The notes beneath the pieces are model-generated. The model was not told the origin of the DNA and ran no database searches. It saw nothing but the letters and a program-made list of their open reading frames with translations. The position numbers and the translations under genes are program-made. Positions 55,701 through 63,835 of a stretch of DNA of 64,000 nucleotides are shown one piece after another (the first letter of the stretch is position 1; the number at the start of each line of letters is the position of its first letter). This stretch comes from Dreissena polymorpha (taxonomy: Eukaryota; Mollusca; Bivalvia; Myida; Dreissenidae): the NCBI RefSeq assembly GCF_020536995.1, contig NC_068359.1, positions 76,301,116-76,365,115 of the forward strand. The letters are read 5' to 3'.

Positions 55701-58700
55701 TTATAAATCGATAAAGAGAATCCGTTCACAAAGTTTGCGTATTTTAATAAAACAAATTTAATAAGCAACTTAATTGTGAAGTTTTAGTTTATACCAAGTG
55801 ATAAAATTTCTGAAAACTACAATTTATTTTCTCACAAGCTGGACTTTGGACTAATTTTTTTTAAATCTTAGTTTGATGAATGCCTTGCCAGCTAAAATTG
55901 AAGTAAATCATACAAAAATGATTATAAAAAAGCTGTATATTTTACTATTACTTAATGCTCGCAAACATTTATTACATCTAAGATTAAATTGAAAACATTA
56001 AATTTCACTAATTTTAAATATCTTTACTTTTTTAATTCACAGGCTTTTATTGCTTTGAGCCAAGGTGACATTCAGTTAATGTCAAGGGTATCGATTAAAC
56101 ACACAAGAGATTGCAGCTGGTCACCTTGGTACAAACTTTATTTAAAAATACATAGCCTTCTCAATTCAAAATCAACAATGCTTACATTTCAGAACAAAAA
56201 GAGAAGAAAACTAGAAATGGCGCGGCAGAGGCCTGCGCTTATTCCCACACCTCATGTTTGACTCAGGGGCGCCCCAGGCTTGGTAATGGGGCCATGCATA
56301 GTTGAGATTGACCATATGGTCATAAGAGATGTTCAGTATAAACTTGAAGTAATTGGGTGTAGAAATGAAGAAGAAAATGTAAAATAACCTAAAAAATGAG
56401 TGAAAATCTATACCCTAATTTCTCCTCCTCATCCTGCTCTCCTAACAAATCTAATAATGAAATAACTTCACTGTAGTCAATTATGTACATGTTATCCTAA
56501 TTGGAATGACTTATGAGATGGCTGAACATGCTCTCTTATAGCCATTCTTCTTGCTTCTGTTTTGGAAAAGTTATGTTTTGAGGATAAATGGTTGACTAAA
56601 TAGTAGCGTCTCAGAAATTTTCTATCGCAATCTTGTACACAACAATAAACATAATGACTTTCATGTCTGTCTTTGATGTGCCTGTTCAAAGTCCATCTTG
56701 CTTTAAATTGTTTCTCACATTTTTCCCACTTGTACATTTTGACAGATTTTCAGTAATGAGTCTAAAATTGTAATTGAACAAAGTGAAAGTTTCAGCCCTG
56801 TTATAGATTCTTGAGGCTCTATTCCATGAGTTTCTCATGCTTTTTATGCTTGACTGCATTCTATCTCTTCTGTCATATACAGGTGTCCCTTTGCCCAATA
56901 TTTTATGATCCCTTGTATAAACATTAGATGGATGAGCTAAACCATTTCACAGATGAGTTAACACAAACAATTGAATACTAAATACATCTCTGCGCCACTA
57001 CTGTGTAACTCGATGCACTGCTTTGATTTATTTATTTTTTTATATCATTTGGCAGGTTATTTACTGACCTCCCTTTAAAGCTTATTAATTCACTTGGATT
57101 TGTTTTTTTGACCTTTGATCTTGAAGGATGACCTTGACCTTAACCTTTAGCCACTAAATATGTGCAGCTCCATGAGATACACATGCATGCCAAATATCAA
57201 GTTGCTATCTTCAATTTTGCAAAAGTTATGGCCAATGTACCATTCCGGGGGGCATAAAAATAAGTGAAAATCTCTGACCTGGCCCCACCCAAACCCCCAT
57301 AACTTTTGACCCAGGGGCAGGATCGCACATATGCTCATAGCTACCATGTGTGTAAGTTTCAAGGTTTTTGTGCTTATAGTGTAGGAGGAGATAGTTGCCA
57401 GAACGGACAGACAGACGGATGGCGGAGATAACCACAATATCCCCACGCTTTTCAAAAAGCGTGGAGATAACAATTAACACCCATCATTTATCCTCTAGAT
57501 ATCAGTCCTCCATCCTACACTTTGCAAAGTTTTACATTTGGAGCATATTTTAATCTTGTCTGAATTAGCATATTGTGACCGTAACCCTTTGTTGTAAACT
57601 CTTTGTCTTAGCCTAAATTACCAGACTGTTAAGGTAAATTAATGACGCTTTCTGCTCAGATCAAGACGGCTCAGATACATGACAGCCCTGGTCATTTTGT
57701 CAGAAGCAGACCCTACAAATTACATTTGAAATACACAGCACATTTATTGTAATCCTACATGGCACTAGAATATTAATTTATTAACTAATAAGAATGAGAA
57801 AATTGTACATGTAAACATGTTGGAAAAGAAGCTTACATGAAAAGAATAATTTAAAGCATTACATTAAAAGCAAATTTGTTTGCTTTTGGGGTACGGTATT
57901 AAAGAGCTTGTGAAAGAATTCATTTTCTCACTTCAATGAGAAATTTATTTTACTCTAATACTGGACACCAAACAAATATTCTCAATAAAAATAAATGAGC
58001 CGCGTTCTGAGAAAACTGGGTTAAATGCATTTGCATAAAGTGTCATCCCAGATTAGCCTCTGCAGTCCGCACAGGCAAATCAGGGACGACACTTTCCACT
58101 TTTATGGTATTTTTCGTTTAAAGGAAGTATCTTCTACACAAAAATCCAGTTAAGGCGGAAAGTGTTGTCCCTGATTAGTCTGTGTGGACTGCACAGGCTA
58201 ATCTGGGATGACACTTTACGCACATGCATTAAGCCCAGTTTTCTCAGAACAAGGCTCAAATGTATTGCTCACCTTGCTGCAGTATGGTGGTATGTTCAAT
58301 ATGAAGAGTGTTTTGTCTTTGGGTTTGCAGGGGTGTGCCTCTCTCACACTATGGTCTTTCACATAGAGGTAGTGCACACCCGAACATGACTCCTCCACCT
58401 TCATTGGCACCACTGCAATAGGGTTAGATATTCTACATAGTGAACCTCGCTCTGGAAAAATGGGGCTTAATGCATGTGTTTCAACAGTTTTTTATGGAAG
58501 TTTTCTTTTAGAGGAAGTCTCTTCACAATCAAACTCAAGTTTAGGCATAAAGTGTCATTAGCCGTGATTAGCTAATACAGGACTACACTTTGAACACATG
58601 CATTGAGCCACATTTTCCCACGACACTTAAATGTTCATAGTTGTTACTACTATTAGCCCAGCTTAAGGGTACCAATTCTTGGACGTTACAATTTTCAAAT

Positions 58701-59491
58701 TATTCTTATTATTTATGAAAGCGACCTGTTAACAGTTTGATAAATTGACAAAATAAAAAAAAATGTTTCAGATTTGCAAATTTTCGTTGCAGTTATGTTA
58801 TTTGCATGGAAATAGACAACTGTACATTTCCATGCTTTAAAATATCTGTTATATGCAATTTTTTATACTTTGTTACTGTTATGTGATAATACAAGGATTG
58901 TTTATATAAACTAATAAAGCAGTCACCCCTAATAAAGTATAACATACAATAATTACACTTTTATGGCAGAGTGGTTTAAGCAATTGACTAATACTCAAAT
59001 GGTCCGTGGTTCAAGCCCAGGTGTGAATTTCTTTTGTTCTGTAATTAATTTTATTATAGTTTTACACTTTAGCTTAATGCTTTTATGTTTACATTTGTCA
59101 ATTTAAACATTTATGACAAACAAAACATGCCAAAAATGGCAAAATCTGTGAAAAAGTCACTTTAAGATTATTTCCTTTCAAAAATGCATTTTGAGCTGTG
59201 ATCGTTAACGTGCCTTCAGGCCATATCAACTGACATAAAGCTTTACTCTAATAGTAACTTGTAAGGATAATATTAGGATTATAAATAAAATCATTCTCTA
59301 TCCGAAAAAAATATCCGAACACGCGCCCAAGTACAAATATTTACATTTATGCCTTAAACTATAATAATATATTTATGCAACCATTTTGGAAAATCTTAAA
59401 TTACTTGTAAATACATTACCGAATGAGATACAGAGGTATGTAAGCTTATATTACCTGTAAATCCCTGAAACACGACGTTGTCCGACGGCAT
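46700..59491 (-). CDS. RRP7A: Ribosomal RNA-processing protein 7 homolog A, complete, eight exons
   Basis: RRP7A is a nucleolar factor of the small-subunit processome, needed for 18S rRNA maturation. Exons from 59491 down (59455-59491, 58273-58412, 53818-53943, 51765-51891, 50163-50260, 48063-48212, 47454-47502, 46700-46785) total 813 bases: 270 residues, against about 280 in human. Hallmarks: HYLYVKDHSVR and TLFILNIPPYC of the RRM-like part, GYIVFKRANSVKAA, YDDKV, GVPDDEGWITVTK, ELLNFYSFQMRETKR, and the invariant C-terminal KKFEEDK..ARKFRPY. All splice sites are GT..AG and all phases match. The first exon has only 12 codons. Introns (0.56-4.3 kb) are packed with foldback elements, family D repeats and a ~31-copy array of the exon-3 acceptor. 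Nothing suggests the gene is broken. Confidence 0.95.
47454..47502 (-). CDS. RRP7A: RRP7A exon 7
   Basis: 49-base exon: acceptor AATTTCAG|GAG, donor GAGAGC|GTATGT. Encodes ELLNFYSFQMRETKRE plus one base. Confidence 0.93.
47700..48005. repeat. Imperfect (CAT)n/(ATC)n array in RRP7A intron 6
   Basis: About 300 bases of CATCATCAC-type triplets, ending 58 bases from exon 6. It makes open frames rich in His or Met on both strands; these are not genes. A smaller relative lies at 48520-48620. Confidence 0.9.
48063..48212 (-). CDS. RRP7A: RRP7A exon 6
   Basis: Exactly 50 codons, phase 0 at both ends: EKETTAAQEGVPDDEGW to ARRKRKEK. Acceptor GTTCTACAG|GAG, donor GAGAAG|GTACTA. Confidence 0.95.
48249..48509. 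repeat. FB265 foldback element, full copy, near RRP7A exon 6
   Basis: GAGTTGCGTTCTGAGAAAAC at the left is the inverted match of GTTTTCTCAGAACATGACTC at the right. Inner arms CAGATTAGCCTGTGCAGTCT and CTGCACAGGCTAATCTGGGA pair. About 261 bases, 37 bases from the exon 6 acceptor. Confidence 0.85.
48880..49465. repeat. Repeat family K
   Basis: About three units with CTTGGTAGAGGAC, ACATGATTTGCACAAACTC and CCTTGTAATTTAAGAG-like blocks. A relative lies at 61250-61680. Non-coding. Confidence 0.5.
49473..49858. mobile_element. TIR element family P, copy 2 (reverse)
   Basis: AAAGGCGGGTATTCACGATT and AATCATGCATACCCGCTT are inverted ends. It shares GTACAGTCGAATTCGCCAGC with the copy at 40403-40869, reversed. 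Confidence 0.75.
50035..50145. repeat. FB265 half copy, one side of RRP7A exon 5
   Basis: GTGATTAGCCTTTGCAGACT, GCACAGGC and TTTTCCCAGAATGCGGCTTA. It ends 18 bases from exon 5. Confidence 0.7.
50163..50260 (-). CDS. RRP7A: RRP7A exon 5
   Basis: Acceptor GGTTTCAG|AAT, donor CAAAAA|GTAAGT. Encodes KWCADYQADLLDTNALQTEI to YDDKVQK, matching the human KWISDYADS..YDQKI block. Confidence 0.93.
50290..50515. repeat. FB265 copy, other side of RRP7A exon 5
   Basis: GGGAAAACTGGGCTTTTAGC, GATTAGCCTGTGCAGTCTGC and CAGATTAGCCTGCGCAGACT. It begins 30 bases from the exon 5 acceptor. Confidence 0.8.
51765..51891 (-). CDS. RRP7A: RRP7A exon 4
   Basis: Acceptor TTTTCAG|GGG, donor TTAGCAA|GTATGT. Encodes GYRVGYIVFKRANSVKAAQS to PAIESGLA, phase 0 in and 1 out. 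Confidence 0.95.
52262..53090 (-). repeat. Two family D copies, reverse orientation
   Basis: On the - strand, 3' ends reading GTGTTTCTGACAAACACATC + CTTGT occur at about 52265 and 52755. Bodies have CATGCATGCCAAATATCAAG and GGATGACCTTGACC. A run of about 24 G at 52401-52424 lies in the first. Confidence 0.65.
53165..53621 (-). repeat. Family D, reverse orientation, with an internal duplication
   Basis: The 5' end on the - strand is TTTTTATGCCCCCACCACTA, ATAGTGGTGGGGGAC (a hairpin). The 3' end is CAAACACATATCTTGTT at 53168. A 38-base block with AATTCAAAATGAGCAGCTCC is repeated twice near 53267. Confidence 0.7.
53622..53797. mobile_element. Palindromic element family G, copy 2, beside RRP7A exon 3
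   Basis: GCAAACAGCATAAAACCAAA and GGTTTTATGCTGTTTGCTGC pair. It ends GGTACAGGGTTAA, 21 bases from the exon 3 donor. Confidence 0.6.
53818..53943 (-). CDS. RRP7A: RRP7A exon 3
   Basis: Acceptor CCGTTTACAG|GAG at 53944/53943, donor ATCAAG|GTAGAT. 42 codons, EILRHMFSRCGPIQTVHL to APVIK. Its first 21 bases plus the acceptor are the source of the array upstream. Confidence 0.95.
53927..55365 (-). repeat. Tandem array of the RRP7A exon-3 3' splice site, about 31 units
   Basis: On the - strand each unit reads about ATGCTTACAG|GAGACATTAT, GGCACATGTTC, ATGTTTAGACTGTGC. The true boundary is GTTTACAG|GAGATATTACGG followed by CACATGTTC. So each unit copies the acceptor and 21 exon bases, plus about 25 intron bases. 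The unit is 46 bases near the exon and 54 in the far five or six units, which carry an extra ACATGTGT. Nearly every unit keeps ACAG|GAG. All three frames stay open for long stretches (for example ETLRHMFMFRLCMLTGDI). Confidence 0.9.
55370..56490. other. RRP7A intron 2, nothing identified
   Basis: AT-rich DNA without a supported feature; short open frames only. Confidence 0.4.
56492..56960 (-). pseudogene. C2H2 zinc-finger coding remnant in an RRP7A intron
   Basis: The - strand from about 56960 reads a coding-like stretch (VYTRDHKILGKGTPVYDRRD, then SMRNSWNRASRIYNRA). After a shift of frame near 56740 it continues MYKWEKCEKQFKARWTLNRH and YVYCCVQDCDRKFLRRYYLV, ..NHLSSKH, ending TAA at 56492. 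Finger 1 has Trp where the first Cys is expected (WEKC for CEKC); finger 2 has C..C..H..H. Two lesions imply a decayed small zinc-finger gene or a coding piece of a mobile element. The parent is unknown. Confidence 0.5.
57054..57253 (-). repeat. Repeat family D fragment, reverse orientation
   Basis: GGATGACCTTGACC, GTGCAGCTCCATGAGATACA, CATGCATGCCAAATATCAAG and the 5' end ATGCCCCCCGGAATGG (- strand). Confidence 0.65.
57254..57475 (-). repeat. Repeat family L, reverse orientation
   Basis: On the - strand it begins near a CCACGCTTTT..AAAAGCGTGG hairpin and GTCTGTCTGTCCGTTCTGGC. It abuts the family D fragment. Confidence 0.55.
57999..58258. repeat. FB265 foldback element, full copy, beside RRP7A exon 2
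   Basis: GAGCCGCGTTCTGAGAAAAC is the inverted match of GTTTTCTCAGAACAAGGCTC. Ends 14 bases from the exon 2 donor. Confidence 0.88.
58273..58412 (-). CDS. RRP7A: RRP7A exon 2
   Basis: Acceptor CTATTGCAG|TGG, donor CAGCAAG|GTGAGC. Encodes VPMKVEESCSGVHYLYVKDH to NIPPYCSK. FB265 copies lie on both sides. Confidence 0.95.
58442..58630. repeat. FB265 copy, other side of RRP7A exon 2
   Basis: GAACCTCGCTCTGGAAAAAT, GGGGCTTAATGCATGTG, then GTGATTAGC and CATGCATTGAGCC. Shortened. Starts 30 bases from the exon 2 acceptor. Confidence 0.75.
58671..59165. mobile_element. Family T element, reverse orientation, tRNA-like core
   Basis: Ends CAAAATCTGTGAAAAAGTCA, CTTTAA at the right, the reverse of the family T start. 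It contains TTTCAGATTTGCAAATTTTC and the tRNA-like block at 58963-59030. The left end is diverged. Confidence 0.65.
58963..59030 (+). repeat. tRNA-like block in family T
   Basis: Box A TGGCAGAGTGG (58963-58973) and box B GGTTCAAGCCC (from 59008), in tRNA-Leu/Ser style. The acceptor stem is not convincing. Confidence 0.5.
59455..59491 (-). CDS. RRP7A: RRP7A exon 1 with start codon
   Basis: ATG at 59491-59489, MPSDNVVFQGFT plus one base, donor TTTACAG|GTAATA. Chosen because it joins in frame to exon 2 and sits right under an ETS-type promoter motif. The N-terminus is shorter than in human. Confidence 0.85.
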
Positions 59492-59498
59492 GTTTACA

Positions 59499-59506
59499 CC
59501 GGAAGT
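59499..59506 (-). promoter_or_regulatory. ETS-type motif at RRP7A start
   Basis: ACTTCCGG on the - strand, seven bases before the ATG. This motif is frequent at start sites of housekeeping genes, so transcription probably begins here with a very short leader. No TATA box. Confidence 0.45.
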
Positions 59507-59509
59507 TCA

Positions 59510-60485
59510 AGATATACTTGATGTTACATTGCACCAATTATTTTGGGAGTAACGATCAAATATTTGCAATCAAAATCATGAACCGACTTCTTACACCATT
59601 GTTATTGTTGGCTTTTGTATTTGTTTTAATACTCTACTGATATTTTAAGTACTAGCTTTGTAATAAACCCAATGCAAACAGAGGCCAGTTTATACATGTG
59701 CCTGTTTATGTCATTTCTCTGATATACATCTGATGATGTGATTTATATTAACATTTTATTGACAAAAGGCTGTTGGTTTTGAATGCCATTGCTATTGTAT
59801 TTTCAATAAATTACTTTCTCAACTGCAACTTAGGTTTGTTCTTTTCTTCATGCCATACAAGTTGTGTGTGCCCTTACCAGTTGCCACTTGTTACACAAGA
59901 CGTTGATTAGGACAGCTTAACTGTAAACTGTTATCAATGCCTGGCTATGTCAGTTTTGACCTATGCTGACAACACTGATGTTGTAAACTGTTAATTCAAC
60001 ATTCATGATGACGTCCACCAAAAGGTTCTGTTGACGGTGGTGTCATATGTGCTGGATAAAATCAGCCGTTACCCGGTCAGCCTTAAGCTATCCCTAATTT
60101 TTAGTTGTTTTACACACCAAATTTTGTCAGATGTTTCAAATGTCAATTTTGACACATGCAATAAGTTGTTTAATAAATGAACAATATTGCAAACTACGTT
60201 GGGTGATGCATGTTTTCCTTTTTAACATAGATTACAACCAGTAAGTGTCAAAGGTGTGTTAACCACTATGACAATATAATCAACAATATTCCTGTTATTA
60301 TTCTTGTAAATTGTACTTTAAACAACTAAAATATTTAGCCGTTTCATTCAATTTGATATTTCTAAGGCCTATGGCTATTTTATTTATTGTTTGTTTTTAA
60401 CAAAGGATGATAACAAGCAGGCAAAGATGGCGCTAGATTGCTGTGTAAATTGTTTTTGCCAGTTTTATCCGAGGGGCATGATTTT
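59510..60485. other. Intergenic DNA between RRP7A and ABCF1
   Basis: No supported feature. Confidence 0.4.
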
Positions 60486-60845
60486 AACAAGAGCACCTCA
60501 TAACGGGTGCCAAAGCTCGGTTGCGGATGCAGTTTTGAACAAGAGCACTGCATAACGGATGGCAATGCTCGCCTGCGGATGCAGTTTTAAATAAATGAAA
60601 GCTTGTCAGGTTTTTTTTGTTCGAGGTCAGTGACCTTGACCTTTGACCTAGTGACCCAAAAAATGGGTGTGGCATGTATAACTCATCAAGGTGCATCTAC
60701 ATATGAAGTTTCAAAGTTGTAGGTGGAAGCACTTTGATTTTAGAGCAAAATGTCAAGGTGTTAGCAAGACGTGGACGGCGGACGTTGGACAACATGATGA
60801 GCTGGCTATGACAATACCTCGGGTTTTCTGTGAAAACAGCCGAAC
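60486..60845 (-). repeat. Repeat family C, reverse, with two 3' ends in tandem
   Basis: On the - strand the body ends in a hairpin + GCTCTTGTT at 60539, then a further 52-base copy of the terminal piece (GATGCAGTTTT.. absent its tail, CGAGC..GGCACCCG..GGTGC + TCTTGTT) ends at 60486. Confidence 0.7.
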
Positions 60846-60922
60846 TAAAAAATGAAGCAGAAGAGAACTACATGTACATATGATTATAAATATTATACCT
60901 TGTTGCCTTTTTGTTATCTTAT

Positions 60923-61190
60923 TTTTATGTCCCCCGCCACTATAGTGGGGGACATATTGTTTTTGCCCTGTCTGTTGGTTGGTTTGTGTGTTTGTTTGCC
61001 CCAACTTTAACATTTTTCCATAACTTTTGCAATATTGAAGATAGCAACTTCATATTTGGCATACATGTGTTTCTCATAAAGCTGCACATTTTGAGTGGTA
61101 AAAGGTCAAGGTCATCCTTCAAGGTCAAATATATAGCTTCAAAGCGGCGCAGAAGGAGACATAGTGTTTCTGACAAACACATATCTTGTG
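60923..61190 (+). repeat. Repeat family D, copy in + orientation
   Basis: Starts TTTTTATGTCCCCCGCCACT with a TGTCCCCC..GGGGGACA hairpin. Ends in a GTGTTTCTGACAAACACATA hairpin + TCTTGT. Confidence 0.8.
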
Positions 61191-61249
61191 TGTTTTTTAA
61201 ATTTCACTATACTGTATATCTATATAAATTATTTAACCTCTGGCACAAC

Positions 61250-61690
61250 CAGTTTTGACTGCAGGGGGATGATTTGAATACTCTTTGTAAAAGACCACTA
61301 AAACATGTAAGCCATCAAATATTATACAGTACTCCTGACCTTTGTGGGCAGCTTTTACTATACAAGTCAATATAATTCAGGTCCTGGTGATCTCTGGGGC
61401 ATGGCCAGTTTTGACACAGTCGTACAATTTTAAGAAGCTTTCTACAGGACCTCTATCTGATGTTTTATACCAAATATCAAAGCTCGTGGGCAAGATTTGA
61501 ACAAACTCAGGTAAGCTTAAAACAGCATGTTGTTCTGTCTTGAAGGGTGAAGCTTGTGTATCGGGACGGACAAATAAACTGGGACAGACTGATACACTGT
61601 GTTGCTTCCAGTATACAGGGGTATGCCCCTCTTTGCTGCCCTCCATAGCTTGACACAATCAACGGTACATGGTAACAAAATAACAATGCC
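61250..61690. repeat. Repeat family K relative
   Basis: Shares GATTTGAACAAACTC and GGGGCATGGCCAGTTTTGAC style blocks with 48880-49465. The open frame on the - strand is not accepted as a gene. Confidence 0.4.
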
Positions 61691-62047
61691 ATGGACTAAA
61701 TATATTTATTGTTTTATTTATATTTTTTAGTATGCAACAATCTCAGGTTGTGTTCATATTCAACAATAATTTCCAGTACAGAAACCACTGTTTATAGATT
61801 GCTCAAAACAGAGAACAAAAAGTGAATACTTCTTTAAATTGATCATTCAAGTATACAATACAAGTTGAAAATGGAAGTCGAATTAATATACATAAATCTC
61901 TTTCAAACAGATTGTTCTCGTTTAAATAAAAAATAATTATATTACAATTAACAGCTGATTGAACACGTCAGCAACTAGACCCAGATGTTACACAGAACAT
62001 GACAATAAATACAAGTAATTTTTCCAACGTAAAGTTGCACATTGAAC

Positions 62048-62226
62048 TCATTCCGTGGCTCCTACATTGCCGGGGGTTGCTATAGTTTCACCCATTTGCA
62101 TCAAGAGTTCTTTCCTATAGTCGTCAAAGTCTCCATCAACCTCATTAATAGTCTTATTCTCGACCACCCAGAGGTTGCAGTCTGTCTCTCGTATCAGGCG
62201 CTCATCGTGACTCACTATCACCACAC
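62048..62226 (-). CDS. ABCF1: ABCF1 terminal exon
   Basis: Acceptor TGCCCCCAG|GTG at 62227/62226. Stop TGA at 62048-62050. Possible poly(A) signals AATAAA (- strand) at 61705-61718. Confidence 0.93.
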
Positions 62227-62807
62227 CTGGGGGCAGAGCAAATAATAATGTATAGCACTGAATATCTATACACGAGACTCGCTCTGGGAAAATGGAGCTT
62301 ACTACACGTGAATTAAGTGTCGTCCCAGATTAGCCTGTACACTCGCACAGTCAGACACTTCCCAAATCAATGGAAGTTTTGCTTGGAAGAGACTTCCTTT
62401 AAAGGAAAAAATCCATAAAAGTGGAAAGGGTATTCCCTGATTAAGTTGTTTGGTCTCTGCACAGGCTAGTATGGGAAGACACCTTTAAGCACATGCAATT
62501 AGCGCAGTTTAGCCCAGTGCAAGGCTCAAATATTTTTTTGACACAACCTTTTCAATGCAAAGGTAAAAACTAATGGTATAACATTATGTGCTAAAACAGT
62601 TGAACATTATTATTATTATATATAGAGGACTAATTAGAAATATTTATTCTTCAAGAACATACATTAAGCAAATTGAATGTTTATAGTCATCAAAGAACAA
62701 CAGATGTGGTGTATTATTTTAAAAGGAAGATTACCTCCCTTGAAGTCATTTATGGCCTCTGCCAGTGCGTCTATGGACTCAATGTCAAGATTGTTGGTAG
62801 GCTCGTC
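62048..62807 (-). CDS. ABCF1: ATP-binding cassette sub-family F member 1, last two exons
   Basis: ABCF1 is a soluble twin-ATPase that binds ribosomes and eIF2 and acts in translation initiation; it has no membrane part. Exon 62735-62807 reads [20 protein letters not shown], carrying the Walker B end and D-loop of the second cassette. Exon 62048-62226 reads [20 protein letters not shown], carrying the H-loop His, then [20 protein letters not shown] and a short tail. The match to animal ABCF1 ([38 protein letters not shown]) is close. The split Gly codon (G|GT) joins the two in frame. Upstream exons are beyond the right edge. Confidence 0.93.
62274..62530. repeat. FB265 foldback element beside the ABCF1 terminal exon
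   Basis: GAGACTCGCTCTGGGAAAAT at the left and TTTAGCCCAGTGCAAGGCTC at the right, with CCAGATTAGCCTGTACACTC inside. 48 bases from the acceptor. Confidence 0.75.
62735..62807 (-). CDS. ABCF1: ABCF1 penultimate exon
   Basis: Acceptor GCTATTTCAG|GAC, donor AAGGGAG|GTAATC, 24 codons plus one base, D-E-P-T-N-N-L-D onwards. Confidence 0.93.
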
Positions 62808-63039
62808 CTGAAATAGCCATACAACTTTACATCCGATTCTGTCCTAAAATTACCATACAAATTTAGATCCAAGTCTGTTTGCTTCAACAAACTAGAGCCT
62901 TGTCACAGACGTGACGAATACCCCCACATGCCGCATTGACACAGACTATTTTTCATGCTGTCTTCACAAAACAAGAGATTCTAATTTATGGCGATTTTTA
63001 AGAATTATTATGCCATAATCATTTATAGCCATTTTGAAC

Positions 63040-63835
63040 TTTGAACTCTTGAATTCTTTCACATGACACGCCTTTCAATGACTGTGAACAAAATTAATGT
63101 ACAGAGTCATTTTTAAATCTCACAATGAATGACATAGTTATGACCCAGACAAGATCATTTATTGCCATTTTTGACCTTTGAACTAAAAGTGTGACCTTGA
63201 CCTTGAAGATATCGACATAATTCTATTGCGTGGCACACCGTCCAATGATGGTAAACAAAACAGCCAAATGATTTTAAAATCTCACAATATACTACATAGT
63301 TATGGCCCGGACAAGCTCATTTATGGCCATTTTTTACCTTTGAACTCAAAGTGTGACCTTGACCTTGGAGATACCGACGTAATTCTTTTGCGCGACACAC
63401 CGTCCAATGATGGTGAACAAATGTGCCAAATGATTTTAAAATCTCACAATGAACGACATAGTTATGGCCCGGACAAGCTAATTTATGGCCATTTTTGACC
63501 TTTGAACTCAAAGTGTGACCTTGACCTTGGAGATACCGCCGTAATTCTTTCGCGTGACGCACCGTCCAATGATGGTGAACATATGTGCCAAATGATTTTT
63601 AAATCTCACAATGAACGACATAATTATGGCCCGGACAAGTTCATTTATGGCCATTTTTGACCTTTGAACTCAAAGTGTTACCTTGACTTTGGAGATATCG
63701 ACGTAATTTTTTGGCACGACACACCGTCCAATGATGGTGAACAAATGTGCCAAATGATTTTAAATTCTCACAATGAACAACATAGTTATGGCCCGGACAA
63801 GGTCATTGATGGCCATTTTTGACCTTTGAACAATT
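63040..63835 (-). repeat. Tandem family E units in an ABCF1 intron
   Basis: Five units of about 160 bases, each with ATGGCCCGGACAAGCTCATT, TTTGACCTTTGAACTCAAAG and CACACCGTCCAATGATGG. Same unit as 35562-36054, reversed. The open frames across it come from the repeat. 63836-64000 shows nothing certain. Confidence 0.8.

Noticed and set aside
20447-61258. Many 60-110 residue ORFs in families C, D and E
   Set aside because: They recur with the repeats, in differing frames, and lack conserved domains.
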